DNA of 64,000 nt from contig NC_057828.1 in assembly GCF_910594005.1 (NCBI RefSeq), positions 9,684,235 through 9,748,234 on the forward strand. The letters run 5' to 3'. Below are positions 34,620 to 46,520 of the stretch, one piece after another. Every line of letters starts with the position of its first letter. The first letter of the stretch is position 1. The position numbers and the translations under genes were made by a program. The stretch comes from Cervus elaphus. Lineage: Eukaryota; Chordata; Mammalia; Artiodactyla; Cervidae. The notes beneath the pieces are model-generated. The model saw nothing but the letters and a program-made list of their open reading frames with translations, had not been told where the DNA came from and ran no database searches.

Positions 34620-35685
34620 TGGTTCAGTTCAGTTCAGTTCATTCCCTCCGTCACATCCAACTGTTTGCAACCCCATTGACTGCAGCATCCTTGCCTCCCT
34701 GTCCATCACCAACTCCTGGAGCTTACTCATACTCATGCCCATTGAGTCGACGATGCCATCCAGCCATCTCATCCTCTGTCGTCCTCTTTTCCTCCCACCT
34801 TCAATCTTTCCCAGCATCAGGGTCTTTTCAAATGAGTCAGTTCTTCCCATCAGCTGGCCAATGTATTAGAGTTTCAGCTTCAACATCAGTCCTTCCAATG
34901 AACACCCAGGACTGATTTTTTTGCAGTCCAAGGGACTCTCAAGAGTCTTCTCCAACACCACAGTTCAAAAGCATCAATTCTTCAGTACTCACCTTTCTTT
35001 ATAGTCCAACTCTCACATCCATACATCACTACGGGAAAAACCATAGCCTTGACTAGATGGACCTTTTGTGGGAAAATAATGTCTCTGCTTTTTAATATGC
35101 TGTCTAGGTTGGTCATAACTTTCCTGCCAAGGAGTAAGCGTCTTTTAATTTCATGGCTACAATCACCGTCTGCAGTGATTTTGGAGCCCCAAAAAATAAA
35201 GTCAGCGACTGTTTCCACTGTTTCCCCATCTATTTCCCATGAAGTGATGGTTCCAGATGCCATGATATTAGTTGTCTGAGTGTTGAGCTTTAAGCCAACT
35301 TTTTCACTCTCCTCTTTCACTTTCATCGAGAGGTTCTTTAATTCTTCTTCACTTTCCACCATAAGGGTGGTGTCATCTGCATACCTGAGGTTATTGATAT
35401 TTCTCCCAGCAATCTTGATTCCAGCTTGTGGTTCTTCCAGTCCAGCGTTTCTCATGATGTACTCTGCATATGAGTTAAATAGGCAGGGTGACCATATACA
35501 GCCTTGACGTACTCCTTTTCCTATTTGGAACCAGTCTGTTGTTCCATGTGCAGTTCTAACTGTTGATTCCTGACCTGCATGCAGATTTCTCAAGGGGCAG
35601 GTCAGGTGGTCTGGTATTCCCATCTCTTTCAGAATTTTCCACAGTTTATTGTGATCCACCCACTCAAAGGCTTTGGCATACTCAA
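34620..35685 (-). mobile_element. BovB LINE, 5'-truncated, minus strand
   Basis: Same part of the family as the preceding copy. Reversed 3' end GTTCAGTTCAGTTCAGTTCA, ending GGCATACTCAA. A small internal loss of about 25-30 bp near 34918 removes 'ctcctttaggatggactgg'. The minus-strand frame 34982-35659 (225 codons) keeps GCIWSPCLFNSYAEYIMRNA and YADDTTLMVES. Confidence 0.95.
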
Positions 35686-35929
35686 AATTGGTAGCTTTGT
35701 TAAATAATTTAGTTACCAGAAGTTAGGAGTGAATATTTAGAAACAGATAAGAACCTGCTTTAGAGTCAACAACCAAAGGGCAGAATTAAACAAACACTAC
35801 TCAGTATCCCTGTGATGGTCTGGTGTTTGCACTGTTCTTTTGTAATACTTCACAGATAACCTGGAACTGCCCTAATAATGAAAAATTAACTTGAAGAGAA
35901 GGCAGAAAGCAAGAAGTAGTAACTGAAAG

Positions 35930-36000
35930 ACCAGTGTCCCAATTCTGTCTCAGTACTAGCTATAAATCTGGGCAAATCACTAAAATTATTTGAATTAAAC
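35930..36000 (+). repeat. MIR-like SINE relic
   Basis: CCCAATTCTGTCTCAGTACT AGCTATAAATCTGGGCAAAT CACT resembles the MIR core (ctagctgtgtgaccttgggcaag). Confidence 0.45.
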
Positions 36001-36439
36001 TTTTTTTTAATAAAGTAAAAGTGATGGCTTCTTTAGTCAAGTCATAGCAACACTGTAAAAATTAATAAATCAACAGTAGTGGAATTTTTTTTTCTAAATG
36101 TTTATTAAATCATGGGGAGATGGTGCAAATAAACAAGCACATCCAAATTAATTAAAAAAAAAAAAACAAATTGCAGGGAATGACCGTTCATCACAAGGCA
36201 GACCAAGTTGGAGTAAGGAAGAGATTTCAAGGATTCAGCCCACTACAAACCCAAGTAGTTTATCCTCAAGTAATTATAACCTATGGAAGAAAAGGAAAAT
36301 GGCTTTATTTCTTCCACTGGACTAGCAACTCAGAGTCCTTAAGGTTTGTACGAAAGAAGGAACTCAGTACCACACTACCCCTTCATTCAGGCATTGGATG
36401 GAAATAGGTCCCTAGTAGGTCTCAAACAATTTAAGTATT

Positions 36440-36510
36440 TAAGATATAAGCATAAACAAAACTCAGCATGGTCCCACCCTCATAGAGTTTACAATCTAAT
36501 GGACTTATGT
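36440..36510 (+). repeat. L2-like fragment
   Basis: AAACAAAACTCAGCATGGTC CCACCCTCATAGAGTTTACA ATCTAATGG follows the L2 phrase 'gtccctgccctcatggagcttacagtctagtgg'. Confidence 0.5.
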
Positions 36511-36797
36511 CATATTACTGAGAAGTGCTACTTTCACCATCATGAAACATGATTGGAAGAGAAGGACACCAGTTAGACCAGAGAGTCCAGATCAACACTC
36601 CCTTGTTTGAAATGAGTGCAGTAATTGTAAAACTGATACATGGACAGCATCAGAGGAAGGCAGGAAGGGAACAGCACCAAGGAGACACAGAGGAAGAATT
36701 TTCCTTTAGTAATGATCTGTGTCTACCATGAGTTCCCAAAGAGAATATCTGGAAAACTTTGGCACCCTAAACAGAGTCCAAGGTATTATCAATGCTC
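36511..36797. other. KCNT2 intron 1, no recognised feature
   Basis: Short chance frames only. Possibly more of the L2 relic. Confidence 0.4.
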
Positions 36798-36830
36798 AAA
36801 AAAAAAAAAAAAAAAAAGAAAGAAAGAAAG
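36798..36830. repeat. Poly-A followed by (GAAA)n
   Basis: A20 followed by three GAAA units. Resembles a decayed retroposon tail, but no element body was recognised upstream. Confidence 0.9.
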
Positions 36831-37299
36831 TGTTCCTGAAAGATTGATGCATTAACAACCTGGGTCACCATTATTTTTTTGTATTTTAATGTTAGTAAAG
36901 AGGAATTTTAAGACTGAAATAAGAAAATTGCCTTTTAACAAGATATTGCATAGTTTTTATGCTAAATTCCAGTAACCAGAGCAACATAAAATGGGAAAAA
37001 AAATTGAAATCAGTATTAAGTCCTTGATACTGTTAAGGCAAATTGATGATGGTTATGCAAGAAAACAAACAAACAAACAAACAAAGCAACAACCATACAG
37101 CACTAAGAATTGTTCCAGAAAATAACATATCTAGGAGATTTTCAGTTCATATTTGAAGAATAGCATAAAGACAATAGCCATGAATCTTAGTTATGCACGT
37201 AGAATAAAAGCTTCTAAAATAAAATGAATCCAGCAGTAAATTACATAAATAGTTCACTATTACAAAAACAATATTCCACGACTGAAAAAAAAAATTGGT
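36831..37299. other. KCNT2 intron 1, no recognised feature
   Basis: AT-rich; (CAAA)n at 37064-37085. Nothing else supported. Confidence 0.55.
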
Positions 37300-37321
37300 T
37301 AATATAAAAACACCTAAAAAT

Positions 37322-37533
37322 TGGGCTTCCCTGATGACTCCGATGGTAAAGAATCTGCCTGCGATGTGAAAGACCTGAGTTTGATCTCTGGGTTGGGAAG
37401 ATCGCCTGTCGGAGGGCACAGCAACCCACTCCAGTACTCTTGCCTGGAGAATCCCATGGACAGAGGAGCCTGGCGGGCTACAGTCCTTGGGATCGCAAAG
37501 AGTTGAACATGACGGAGCGACTAAGCACATGAC
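37322..37533 (+). repeat. Bov-tA SINE, full length
   Basis: Head TGGGCTTCCCTGATGACTC, end GACTAAGCACATGAC. Long target duplication starting AATATAAAAACACCTAAAA (37301) and AATATAAAAACAGCTAAAA (37534), one mismatch over 19 bp. Confidence 0.95.
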
Positions 37534-37620
37534 AATATAAAAACAGCTAAAATAATTTACCAGGTCAGTAAATCAAGAAAAAGCAAAAATACATCAACTA
37601 ATTGATTCAAGATAGTTGTG

Positions 37621-37638
37621 TTTTTTTTTTTTTTTTTT
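37621..37638. repeat. Poly-T tract (18 nt)
   Basis: Uninterrupted T18. Confidence 0.95.
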
Positions 37639-37789
37639 AACAATCAGTATTCATTCATTCCGGTTATGATTTTTAGTAAAATACAAGTATTCATTGCAAT
37701 TTCATGATCAATAATGTAATTACGGCTAAAGCAGTAGTTGCCTTCTAGAAAAATGTACCATGGTTATTTGATTGTTGTTTTCATCAAAA

Positions 37790-38050
37790 AGTTCTGGTCG
37801 ATGTAATAAGACAAAAATAATGAAAAGCAAATACAGATATTGGAAATTTCCAGATGACATGATTGTCTGCTTGGAAAACTCAAAAAAGAAGCGTGATAAA
37901 TATCACTACCTATAAGAGAGTTCAACATGGTTGTCAAATAAAATATCAAAAAAAGTTAAAGGTCAGAACAGCACAGTTTTAGAATAGTAAACAAAATGAT
38001 AGGATCTGCCCAAATAAAGCAACAACCAACATATTATTAACCAATGGTAA
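37790..38050 (+). repeat. Old L1 ORF2 fragment
   Basis: GATGTAATAAGACAAAAATA, then ATACAGATATTGGAAAT...CCAGATGACATGATTGTCTG CTTGGAAAACTC follows the L1 RT region around the catalytic 'ADDMI' codons. Diverged. Confidence 0.6.
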
Positions 38051-38309
38051 TGTATGTCAGTAAGAGTAGATATGGTGTAGTAATGGTTGCAATTCTACTT
38101 CATTTTTATTAACTACAATCACATATCCACTATTCTATTGGGATAAATGAGACAAAATGATCTTCAATTTTATTTTGAGGATAAAATGTGAAAAATGACA
38201 TTTTAAGGACTAATGAGGGCATATTTGCTCTAGTGTATTGTTCAAAAGTGTATGGTTTTAGAATACACTAAAATTACCTACTGGATAGAGGTCAGTTCAG
38301 ATAAAGTTA

Positions 38310-38425
38310 GATGGGAGGAAGGAAATCATAAAACAAGAGAAAAGAAGGAAGAGAAGAAGGAAGAAAGGAAAAAAGAGCAAGGGAGGGAGGGAGGGGAAGA
38401 AGAAAAGAGGGAGGAAGTAAGTAAA
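38310..38425 (+). repeat. Polypurine (GA-rich) tract
   Basis: About 115 bp almost entirely A and G (GGAGGAAGGAAA ... GGGAGGGAGGGAGGGGAAG), with very few pyrimidines. H-DNA or triplex potential. Confidence 0.95.
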
Positions 38426-38436
38426 ACCACTACTTA

Positions 38437-38519
38437 GGGAACTACTAGTGGATATTTTAAAGCAGCTAAAGGGAACTACTGGAAAGGGAACTACTAAGGA
38501 TATTTTAAAGCAGCTAAAA
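38437..38519 (+). repeat. Short tandem duplication (about 49-bp unit)
   Basis: GGGAACTACT occurs at 38437, 38471 and 38486. GGATATTTTAAAGCAGCTAA A is present twice (ending near 38470 and 38518). Confidence 0.92.
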
Positions 38520-40098
38520 TCATGAAAAAAAATGGGAAATATAAAAACTAAACTCTGTTCCACACAACTCCCTGAGTACTAGAGAAATATCTGGACAGTT
38601 CTCAAAATATACGCTATACTAAGCTGCCTGGATTCCTTTACGGTTGTCATGGATCAAATAAGTCTCCATTCTATATTATAAATAATAAATCTAAAGGACA
38701 TTTTTTTGTACCTGATGGAAGACAGGGTTCAAAAAGTGTTTTGTTTATTTTTTGTTTTTGTTTTTGTTTTTTTCATTTTAGCTTTGAAAAGTGTTTGTAT
38801 GAATGTATGCTTTAATATCATCCATGTTCCTCAGTGATGTTGACTCAGATCACTAGATTAATTAACTGTGTTGCTTCACATGATATTATAATGAGAATGG
38901 AATTCGGAAGTTATTTAATGAGAGACCTTACACCATGCAAAATCATTTTCACTTCAGGAAAAAATCCAGTCGCTTGCAAGCTGTTACTTAGTCTTTGGCA
39001 CATTTATATGTATTGGAGAATTCTCAACTTCATAGTGATGGCCATTTCAGTACTGGGTAATATTCATAATTCTCATATTTTCTATAATTAATTCTATACA
39101 TCACATTACGAATCATCTCATTTTAATAATGATGGTCATTTCAGTGTTTAAAGGCAGCCGTTGAGTAAGGTTAAACATTTCCAGTTCCTTAAACTTGTCC
39201 TTATATGAAATGCTTTCCAGATACCTCATTGTTTGCTTAAGGATTTAGACAATCTCATTTTAGTTAAGATACGCACCTCTGCTGTATACCCAGTCCTGCA
39301 CTCCAGGTAATATCTGAAGAATGCGCTGATACTATTATAAGCTTGATAATTCTAGGGAGCAAATCCACATGGCTTTTGTTTTATTACTTGTACAATAGCC
39401 ATATGTCCTTCTCAAATTTGCGTTTGTATCCATAGCAAATTTGAATTAATATAGCTTAATATCAGTGTCACAGTTACTTTATTAAAATGAACTTTCTTTC
39501 ACGTGATCAACAAGGGAAGCAGGTCCAGTGATGGCTTTCCAAGATGCCAGTGGAGTTGTGGGTCTTCCCGTGTGTGCACGCATTGTGCAGGGTGTGTGAG
39601 TGTGAAGGTTTGCATACATGTGTAGGGGTGTGTGCATGTGCACAGGCATGCATATAGAGATGTTCTGCTAGAAGATATTATTGCAATTTCTATGGCTGCT
39701 TTCTAGAGAAATTAACAAGTAAAGAGAATCTTGATTTTTGTCATAAAAGGATACAAAAGAAAGAAAATGTTTATGGGAGAGAATATTGTCTTTAGGGATA
39801 AGAGATAAAGTTGGAACAATTCAAGATTTTAGAATGTATAACTGATAAAACTTAGTTAGCAATTGATAACAAAAGCCCTTTGTTTTTACTGCATAAGAAA
39901 TTGCTTTTAAAATATTCATAGATCTTCTTGAATATGCACTTTAGAATTTAGGAGTGAAATATTTCTCTAGGACATGAACATCTTCCTGTCAATTATTTTC
40001 TCCCCTGTTTTTATCTCTTGAGTATCCCTACAAAACAAAAATCAAAAGCCAGCATCCAAACTATCTACTTTATATACTTTATCAAAATTTTGTGATAT
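38520..40098. other. KCNT2 intron 1, no recognised feature
   Basis: AT-rich unique DNA. A degenerate GT-rich run lies at 39570-39650. No coding evidence. Confidence 0.55.
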
Positions 40099-42090
40099 TT
40101 AGTTCAGTTCAGTCACTGAGTCATGTCCACCTCTTTGCAACTCCATGGACTGCAGCATGCCAGGCCTCCCTGTCCATCACCATCTCCCAGAGTTTACTCA
40201 AACTCATTCCGTTGAGTCAGTGATGCCATCCAACCTTCTCATCCTCTGTTGTCCCCTTCTCCTCCTGTCTTGAATCTTCCCCAGCATTAGGGTCTTTTTT
40301 TAATGAGTCAGGTCTTTGCATCAGGTGGCCAAAGTATAGGAGTTTCAGCTTCAGCATCAGTCCTTCCAATGAATGTTCAGTATTGATTTCCTTTAGGATG
40401 GACTGGATGGATTTCTTTGCAGTCCAAGGGACTCTCGAGTCTTCTCCAACACCACAGTTCAAAAGCATCAATTCTTCAGTGCTCAGCTTTCTTTATAGGC
40501 CAACTCTCACATCCACACATGACTACTGGAAAATTCATAGCCTTGACAAGACTGAATTTTGTTGACAAAGTAATGGCTCTGCTTTTTAATATGCTGTCTA
40601 GGTTTGTCATAACTTTTCTTCCAAAGAGTGAGAGAATTTTAATTTCATGGTTGCAGTGAACATCTGCAGTGATTTTGGAGCCCCCCAAAATAAAGTCTGT
40701 CACTGTTTCCACTGTTTCCCCATCTATTTACCAGAAAGTGATGGGACCCAATGCCATGATCTTTGTTTTCTGAATATTGAGCTTTAAGCCAACTTTTTCA
40801 CTCTCCTCTTTCACTTTCATCAAGAGGCTTTTTAGTTCTTCTTTGCTTTCTGCCATAAGGATGGTGTCATCTTCATATCTGAGGTTGTTGATATTTCTCC
40901 CGCAATCTTGATTCCAACTTGTGCTTCATCCAGCCCAGCCTTACTCAAGATGTACTCTGCATATAAGTTAAATAAGCAGGGTGACAATATACAGCCTTGA
41001 CACACTCCTTTCACTATTTGGAACCAGTCTGTTGTTCCATGTGCAGTTCTAACTGTTGCTTCTTGACCTGCATACAGATTTCTCAAGAGGCAGGTCAGTT
41101 GGTCTGGTATTCCCATCTCTTTAAGAATTTTCCAGAGTTTGTTGTGGTCCATAAAGTCAAGGGCTTTGGCATAGTCAAGAAAGCAGAAGTAGATTTTTTC
41201 TGGAATTCTCTTGCTTTTTCAATGATCCAATGGATCATTTGACCTCTGGTTCCTCTCCCTTTTTAAAATCCAGCTTGAACATCTGGAAGTTCATGGTTCA
41301 CGTGCTGTTGAAGACTGGCTTAAAGAATTTTGAGCATTACTTTACTAGTGTGTGAGATGAGTGCAATTGTGTGGTAGTTGGAGTATTCTTTGGCATTGCC
41401 TTTCTTTGGGGTTGGAATGAAAATGGAACTTTTCCAGTCCTGTGGCCACTGCTGAGTTTTCCAAATTTGCTGACTTATTGAGTGCAGCACTTTCACAGAA
41501 TCATCTTTTAGGATTTGAAATAGCTCAACTGGAATTCCATCACCTCCACTAGCTTTGTTCACAGTGATGCTTCCTAAAGCCCACCTGACTTCGCATTCCA
41601 GGATGTCTGGTTCTTGGTGAGTGATCACACCATCGTGACTGGGTCGTGAAGATCTTTTTTGTATAGTTCTTTTGTGTATTCTTGCCACCTCTTCTTAATA
41701 TCTTCTGCTTCTATTAAGTCCACACCATTTCTGTCCTTTATTGTGCCTATCTCTGCATAAAATGTTCCTTTGGTATCTCTAATTTTCTTGAAGAGATCTC
41801 TTGTCTTTCCCGTTTAATTGTTTTCCTCTATTTCTTTGCATTGATCTCTGAGGAAGGCTTCCTTATCTCTTCTTGCTATTCTTTGGAACTCTGCATTCAA
41901 ATGGGTATATCTTTCCTTTTCTCCTTTGGCTTTGCTTCTCTTCTATTCACAGCTATTTGTATGGTGTCCTCAGGCAACCGTTTTGCCTTTTTGCATTTCT
42001 TTTCCTTGGGGATGGTCTTGATTCATCTTGATGGTCTTGATCTTGGGGATGGTACTGTGTCACGAACCTCCACCCATAGTTCTCCAGGAA
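40099..42090 (-). mobile_element. BovB LINE, about 2 kb, minus strand
   Basis: Longest single BovB in the window. Reversed 3' end TTAGTTCAGTTCAGTCACTG, 3' UTR, whole RT region, linker, and the start of the endonuclease end (CACGAACCTCCACCCATAG). Minus-strand open pieces include 41320-41688 (SGGDGIPVELFQIL, FIPTPKKGNAKEYSNY) and 40832-41152. The polymerase box region near 40870 is frameshifted, so it is a dead copy, truncated before most of the endonuclease. Confidence 0.95.
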
Positions 42091-43008
42091 AAGTTAAATA
42101 TTGTTTGTGTTTGTGAGCATTAAATTGTTTTCTAATTGTTTTTGAAATCTTAACTTATAGTAAAGGTATTTAAGATTATTTGAGAAAATTTCAGATGATG
42201 ATTATTCGGTATTCACCGAGTTTGAACACAATTGTGTTTTCACTCGTTATTTTGAAAATTTTATTTATGCACTATCGTTTGAGAGAAGTTGCTAGAGTTC
42301 CGGGAGAAAGCAAATGCATTTATTAGAATGCTACTATGTTTTAGAGTGTTGCTATCAGTTTACAGGTGATTAAAGGTAGAATATTCAGTCCCTTAATTGA
42401 TTTGTCTCGTTTGTAACTTACCTCTGGTGACTTTAATGTTCCAGTTGCCAGTACCACTCCTTTGTTGATCAAGCAATATTTAATATAATACAGATAAATA
42501 AATAAGAAAGTAAAGTGTCCCATATGTCGTGTCCCAAATAGGCTCAAGGTAAAGAGAAGCCTTACTAAAATTCTATTTCCAAGCCCAGTCCCTTAAGATT
42601 CAATAGATCTGGGGTGGTTAGTTCAACCTGAATTTTTTAAGCATCCAGTTGATTCCTATGACAGGGAAAAAATTGGGAATACACTGATGAAAAATTATTC
42701 TACAAACACATATGAAAGACTTTTGCACTATTGCTGTTTTGAGCTACCAAGAAAGCCCTGAATCATATATTCCACTCATTTATCTAGTAACATACATAAC
42801 TGAATTAACTGCATATGATATCTAAACTGAGTATATCTTGAAAATTAGAGCATAACTGGTACTCTCCAAAAAATCAGTGTTTTAACTCGCATCATTTTCT
42901 ATGGTGGGGATTCGCTCAAATTATATAATGTATTACATCACGTAATTTATTTTTGTTTTCATATATCTTACTCTTTAGCTTAATTGTGTTTTTATTTTTT
43001 GTTTGCAG
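42091..43008. other. KCNT2 intron 1, last 0.9 kb before exon 2
   Basis: No repeats recognised. Ends in a T-rich polypyrimidine tract and TTTGCAG acceptor. Confidence 0.7.
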
Positions 43009-43088
43009 GGTGCAAGTTGAATTTTATATGAATGAAAACACATTTAAAGAGAGACTAAAGTTATTTTTTATCAAAAACCAGAGATCAA
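43009..43088 (+). CDS. KCNT2: KCNT2 coding exon 2 (cytoplasmic N-terminus)
   Basis: An 80-nt internal exon of the sodium-activated potassium channel Slick (Slo2.1), a plasma-membrane channel subunit that forms tetramers. It starts after a T-rich tract ending TTTGCAG and stops at a strong donor, GTAAGT (43089-43094). The first base completes a split Arg codon; 26 full codons follow (VQVEFYMNENTF... ending KNQRS) and the last base opens a Ser codon finished by exon 3. The protein segment is shared by KCNT1 and KCNT2 and lies just before S1; exons 3 and 4 settle the paralogue as KCNT2. Upstream, the open frame continues into the intron only by chance. Exon number assumes the usual gene structure with a single ATG exon upstream, which is not in this window. 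Confidence 0.95.
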
Positions 43089-45174
43089 GTAAGTCTTTCA
43101 TTTTATTCCCCTGTCTATATTTTGTATATATGTTCACTGTAAAAAAAAAAAAATACAGCTATACAGTTCTTTTTCAAAATATCTTTTATATACCGTAGTA
43201 AACTTGATAATCTCTGTCAGGCATTAATGTTTAAAAAGCAGTAGATGTTGCCTCTGGTGATGTCAAAGTATCCTGACACCTTTACATCTTCAAGTCTGGT
43301 ATCATTTAGTAGAATTCTGAGTGGACCATTTGGATTGATAGAAATACTGAGGAAAATCATTTAAATGAGCGTTCCCCATATTTTCACCTAAAGCTTGTTT
43401 TGAGAAGACTCTGGTGATTCCAGGTGACCATAATGGGGAAAAATTTTCTGATTTAGCATTTAGTAGGGGCAAGCTTTCCTATCACACCTAATAGCAAGAA
43501 ACATGTAGGGTGTCCTAAAATGTACAACACCTTTCCCTGGAGATTTAAAATCAGGAAGTGCAGAGCCAAGCTCAGCATATAACATCCCAGGAATTCTTGC
43601 CATAAAATACATTTGGGAAACTTTGGAACTTCAAGAGGGCATGAAATTGGCATAGTCACTGTCCTCCTAAGCCTGTTAGGGGTTGAAGTGTCAATCATAC
43701 TTCTTACCTCTCCACAATACCATGTATTTTTGAAAAGTCATATATAGTGAACCAATATGCAATTTTTTCATGTGATTATTGCTTAAGATGTCAATAAGCA
43801 ATGGAAATAGATTGGTTTTGACTTTACTCTTTCACAGTTTGACCTCTGAATCCTCTTGGGTGGTTTAATGTGCTTCTGTAGAGTTCATAGAGAAAAACTT
43901 GAGTTATGAAAAGTTACCTGAATACTAACCACAGAAGTATTTCAATCTGTAAGGGACACAGATTAGAGACTCTTAGTGGCTGGTTAGCTCAGGGTTAGGT
44001 TAATAATAACTAGTGCTTCTCTAATCTGATTCATTAGAGGTCGCAGATATTACCTGAAGAGGCCACATTATTTGCATAAAAGGTTTCCTTTATTTTAGTA
44101 CTAAAAATTCTGTCTCTCCAGGCCAGAAAGAATACCCAGCTTTGACTAAACTATCATTTAAGGAGACCAGTTCTATAAAACCAGGGCAATTTCATTAACA
44201 GTTTAAAAGACTTTATTAAAAAACTAACCTGTATGTACCTAGCATTTTAATAGGAAAACCAAGGAAAAATTACACAATTAATAAGCATTAATCTTTTACT
44301 GTTAAATATTACCTTAAGTACACTCACCTATAGGAGAGTAAAAACAAAATGGCATTTCATTTGTAGATTTTATTAAGAAATAATTATTGGAAGACCTTTC
44401 TCAGAATTTTATTCATAATGCATAAATCTGGTACCACCTGATAATTGCAGGAAAGGTAATGCTTCTATTAATCAGATTTTAAGCACATTTTGCTTAATGT
44501 TAATTGCTCTTCTCCACATCAAATATCACAGCCATGTACAAAGATACATACATGGCTGTGTTATTTCCCACAAAAAAGTTTTTAAGATTTTGCCAGTATT
44601 TAAACCTATAATGAAAAGTTAGTTAAATCTCAAAAATGGGAGTGTGAGTGTGTATATTTCCCATTATATGCTATTAGGATTTCTTGGTAATTCTATAATT
44701 ACTATCTAAATGTATAATACATAATTATATATGATTATAATTTCTCTATAATCAAATCTGCAAGGTGCTGAGAAGATACAAAGTTTAAAACTTATCCTTG
44801 TGAATTTTTAAGCAGCTAGATTTTCTGGCTGATTAAAATTTATCCCAAAATTTATAGATCTATAAAATGGTTAAACTTTTAAGTATACCTAGACCAATCT
44901 TGGTTGGATATGATTTTTATGGCTTCAAATGCTCAGAAGTTGAATTACTTAGTGTATAATATCCACTATCATTTGTGGTTTGTACAAACTGTCATTCTCA
45001 TTTTTTATTTCAACCTTCAGGCACTTAGAACTTCAGAGTGGGTAAACATTATGGTAGTGTAGTTTCTAAACACAATTTAAGTGCTGTACTTAAAATTGAT
45101 ATTTTTGACAATTCTTTTTAGTTATCTGTGAACTGAGTTTAAATGAAAATCCAATTTTTGTTGTTTGTTTAAAG
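43089..45174 (+). other. KCNT2: KCNT2 intron 2 (2086 bp)
   Basis: GTAAGT donor to AAAG acceptor. No Bov-tA, BovB or L1 insertion was recognised, unlike the introns on either side. An A-run lies at 43141-43153. Confidence 0.85.
44527..44560. other. Perfect 12-bp inverted repeat in intron 2
   Basis: CACAGCCATGTA (44527-44538) and TACATGGCTGTG (44549-44560) with a 10-nt loop. No known repeat explains it. Confidence 0.95.
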
Positions 45175-45274
45175 GTCTAAGAATACGTCTGTTCAATTTT
45201 TCTCTCAAATTATTAAGCTGCTTATTATACATAATCCGAGTGCTACTAGAAAACCCTTCACAAGGAAATGAATG
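45175..45274 (+). CDS. KCNT2: KCNT2 coding exon 3 (S1 segment)
   Basis: A 100-nt exon after an acceptor TTGTTTGTTTAAAG and before a donor GTAAGG. GT completes the Ser codon opened by exon 2, 32 codons follow, and TG is left for the Trp codon completed by exon 4. It encodes the basic run LRIRLFNFSLKLL, the hydrophobic S1 helix with CLLYIIRVLL, and the start of the extracellular S1-S2 loop (ENPSQGNE). The loop sequence ENPSQGNEW is specific to KCNT2; KCNT1 has a longer, different loop. Phase matches both neighbours and there is no stop or frameshift. An antisense L1 begins about 60 bp downstream of the donor. Intron 2 between exons 2 and 3 is 2086 bp. Confidence 0.96.
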
Positions 45275-45675
45275 GTAAGGTGTCTTTGTCTGATTTTCTG
45301 CAATATTATTTTAATTAGTTTAAATTGTATTAAAAGTTTTGAGGTAAAACTGGTAATAACATTACATTAGTTTTAGGTATACAACATAATGGTTCAATCT
45401 TTGTATACATCACAGTAGGTCTGGTTACTGTACATCACCATATAATCCATCTCCTTTACCCATTTTGTCCCCATCCTCACCCTTTCCCTCTGACAACCAG
45501 CAGTCTATGAGTTTTGTTTCATTAGATTTTTATTTTTATGTTTACATGCAAGTGAAATCATATGGTATTTGTCTTTTCTCTAACTTATTTTATTCACCAT
45601 AGTGTTTGCTAGGTCCTACCATGTTGTCACCGATGTCAAGCTTTCCTTCTTTTTATGGCTGAATGACATTCCACT

Positions 45676-45704
45676 GTGTGTGTGTGTGTGTGTGTGTGCG
45701 CACC
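45676..45704. repeat. (TG)n microsatellite inside L1
   Basis: CTGTGTGTG... about 13 units, ending GCGCACC. Confidence 0.95.
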
Positions 45705-46520
45705 TTCTTTATTCCTACATTCATCAATAAACACTTGAGTTGTTTCCATATCTTAGCTACTGTAAACACTACTGCAATGAACACAAGGGTGTGTATATCT
45801 TTTTGAATTAGAGTTTTTTAGTTTGGGGAGGGGGATATAAATACCCAAAAGTAGAATAGTTGGGTTATATGGTAGTTTTATTTTTAATTTTTTTTGAGGA
45901 GCCACCAAACTCTTTTCCATAGTGGCTTCACCAATTTACATTCTCACAAATCACATAAGAGGATTCCCTTTTCTCTAAAACTTTCAATACTTTTTCTTTT
46001 TATTATGCCCATTCTAACAGGTATGAGGTGATTTCTCATTGTGATTTTGAGTTGTATTTCCCTAATACTTTCATTTCCCCAGTAATCTTGAGAAAGTTTT
46101 CATGGATCTGTTGGACATCTGCATGTCTTCTTTGAAAAAGTGTCTATCTGGATTCTGTGACAATTTTTATTCTTTTTGTTTCTTTGTTTGTTTTACCATT
46201 GAGTTGAATGGGTTCTTTAATATTTTGAGTATTAACTCCTTTTCAGATAAATGATTTGCAAATATTTTCCCATTCTAGGTTGCTTTTTCATTTTATTGAT
46301 GGTATGCTTTCCTGTGCAGTAGCTTTTCAGTTTGAAATAGTCCCACTTTTTTTTTTGCCTTTGTTTTTGACATCAGATTCAAAAAATCATCACCAAGGCC
46401 TATATCAAAGGACTTACCACCTGTTTTCTTCTAGGAGTCTTATGGTTTGGTTTCACACCTTACATTCAAGTCTTTCATCCATTTTGGGTTAATTTTTATG
46501 TACTGTGTAAGACCGTGGTC

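Noticed and set aside
42953..43008. Extension of the exon 2 open frame upstream with an ATG
   Set aside because: A polypyrimidine tract and AG acceptor interrupt it. The encoded residues are hydrophobic noise, not the KCNT2 N-terminus.
1..43008. KCNT2 promoter and first coding exon
   Set aside because: No CpG island, no suitable ATG exon with a donor of the required phase was seen, so they are placed upstream of the window.
43009..43088. Assignment to KCNT1
   Set aside because: Exon 2 is nearly identical between paralogues, but the S1-S2 loop in exons 3-4 (short, ENPSQGNEW) is KCNT2-specific.
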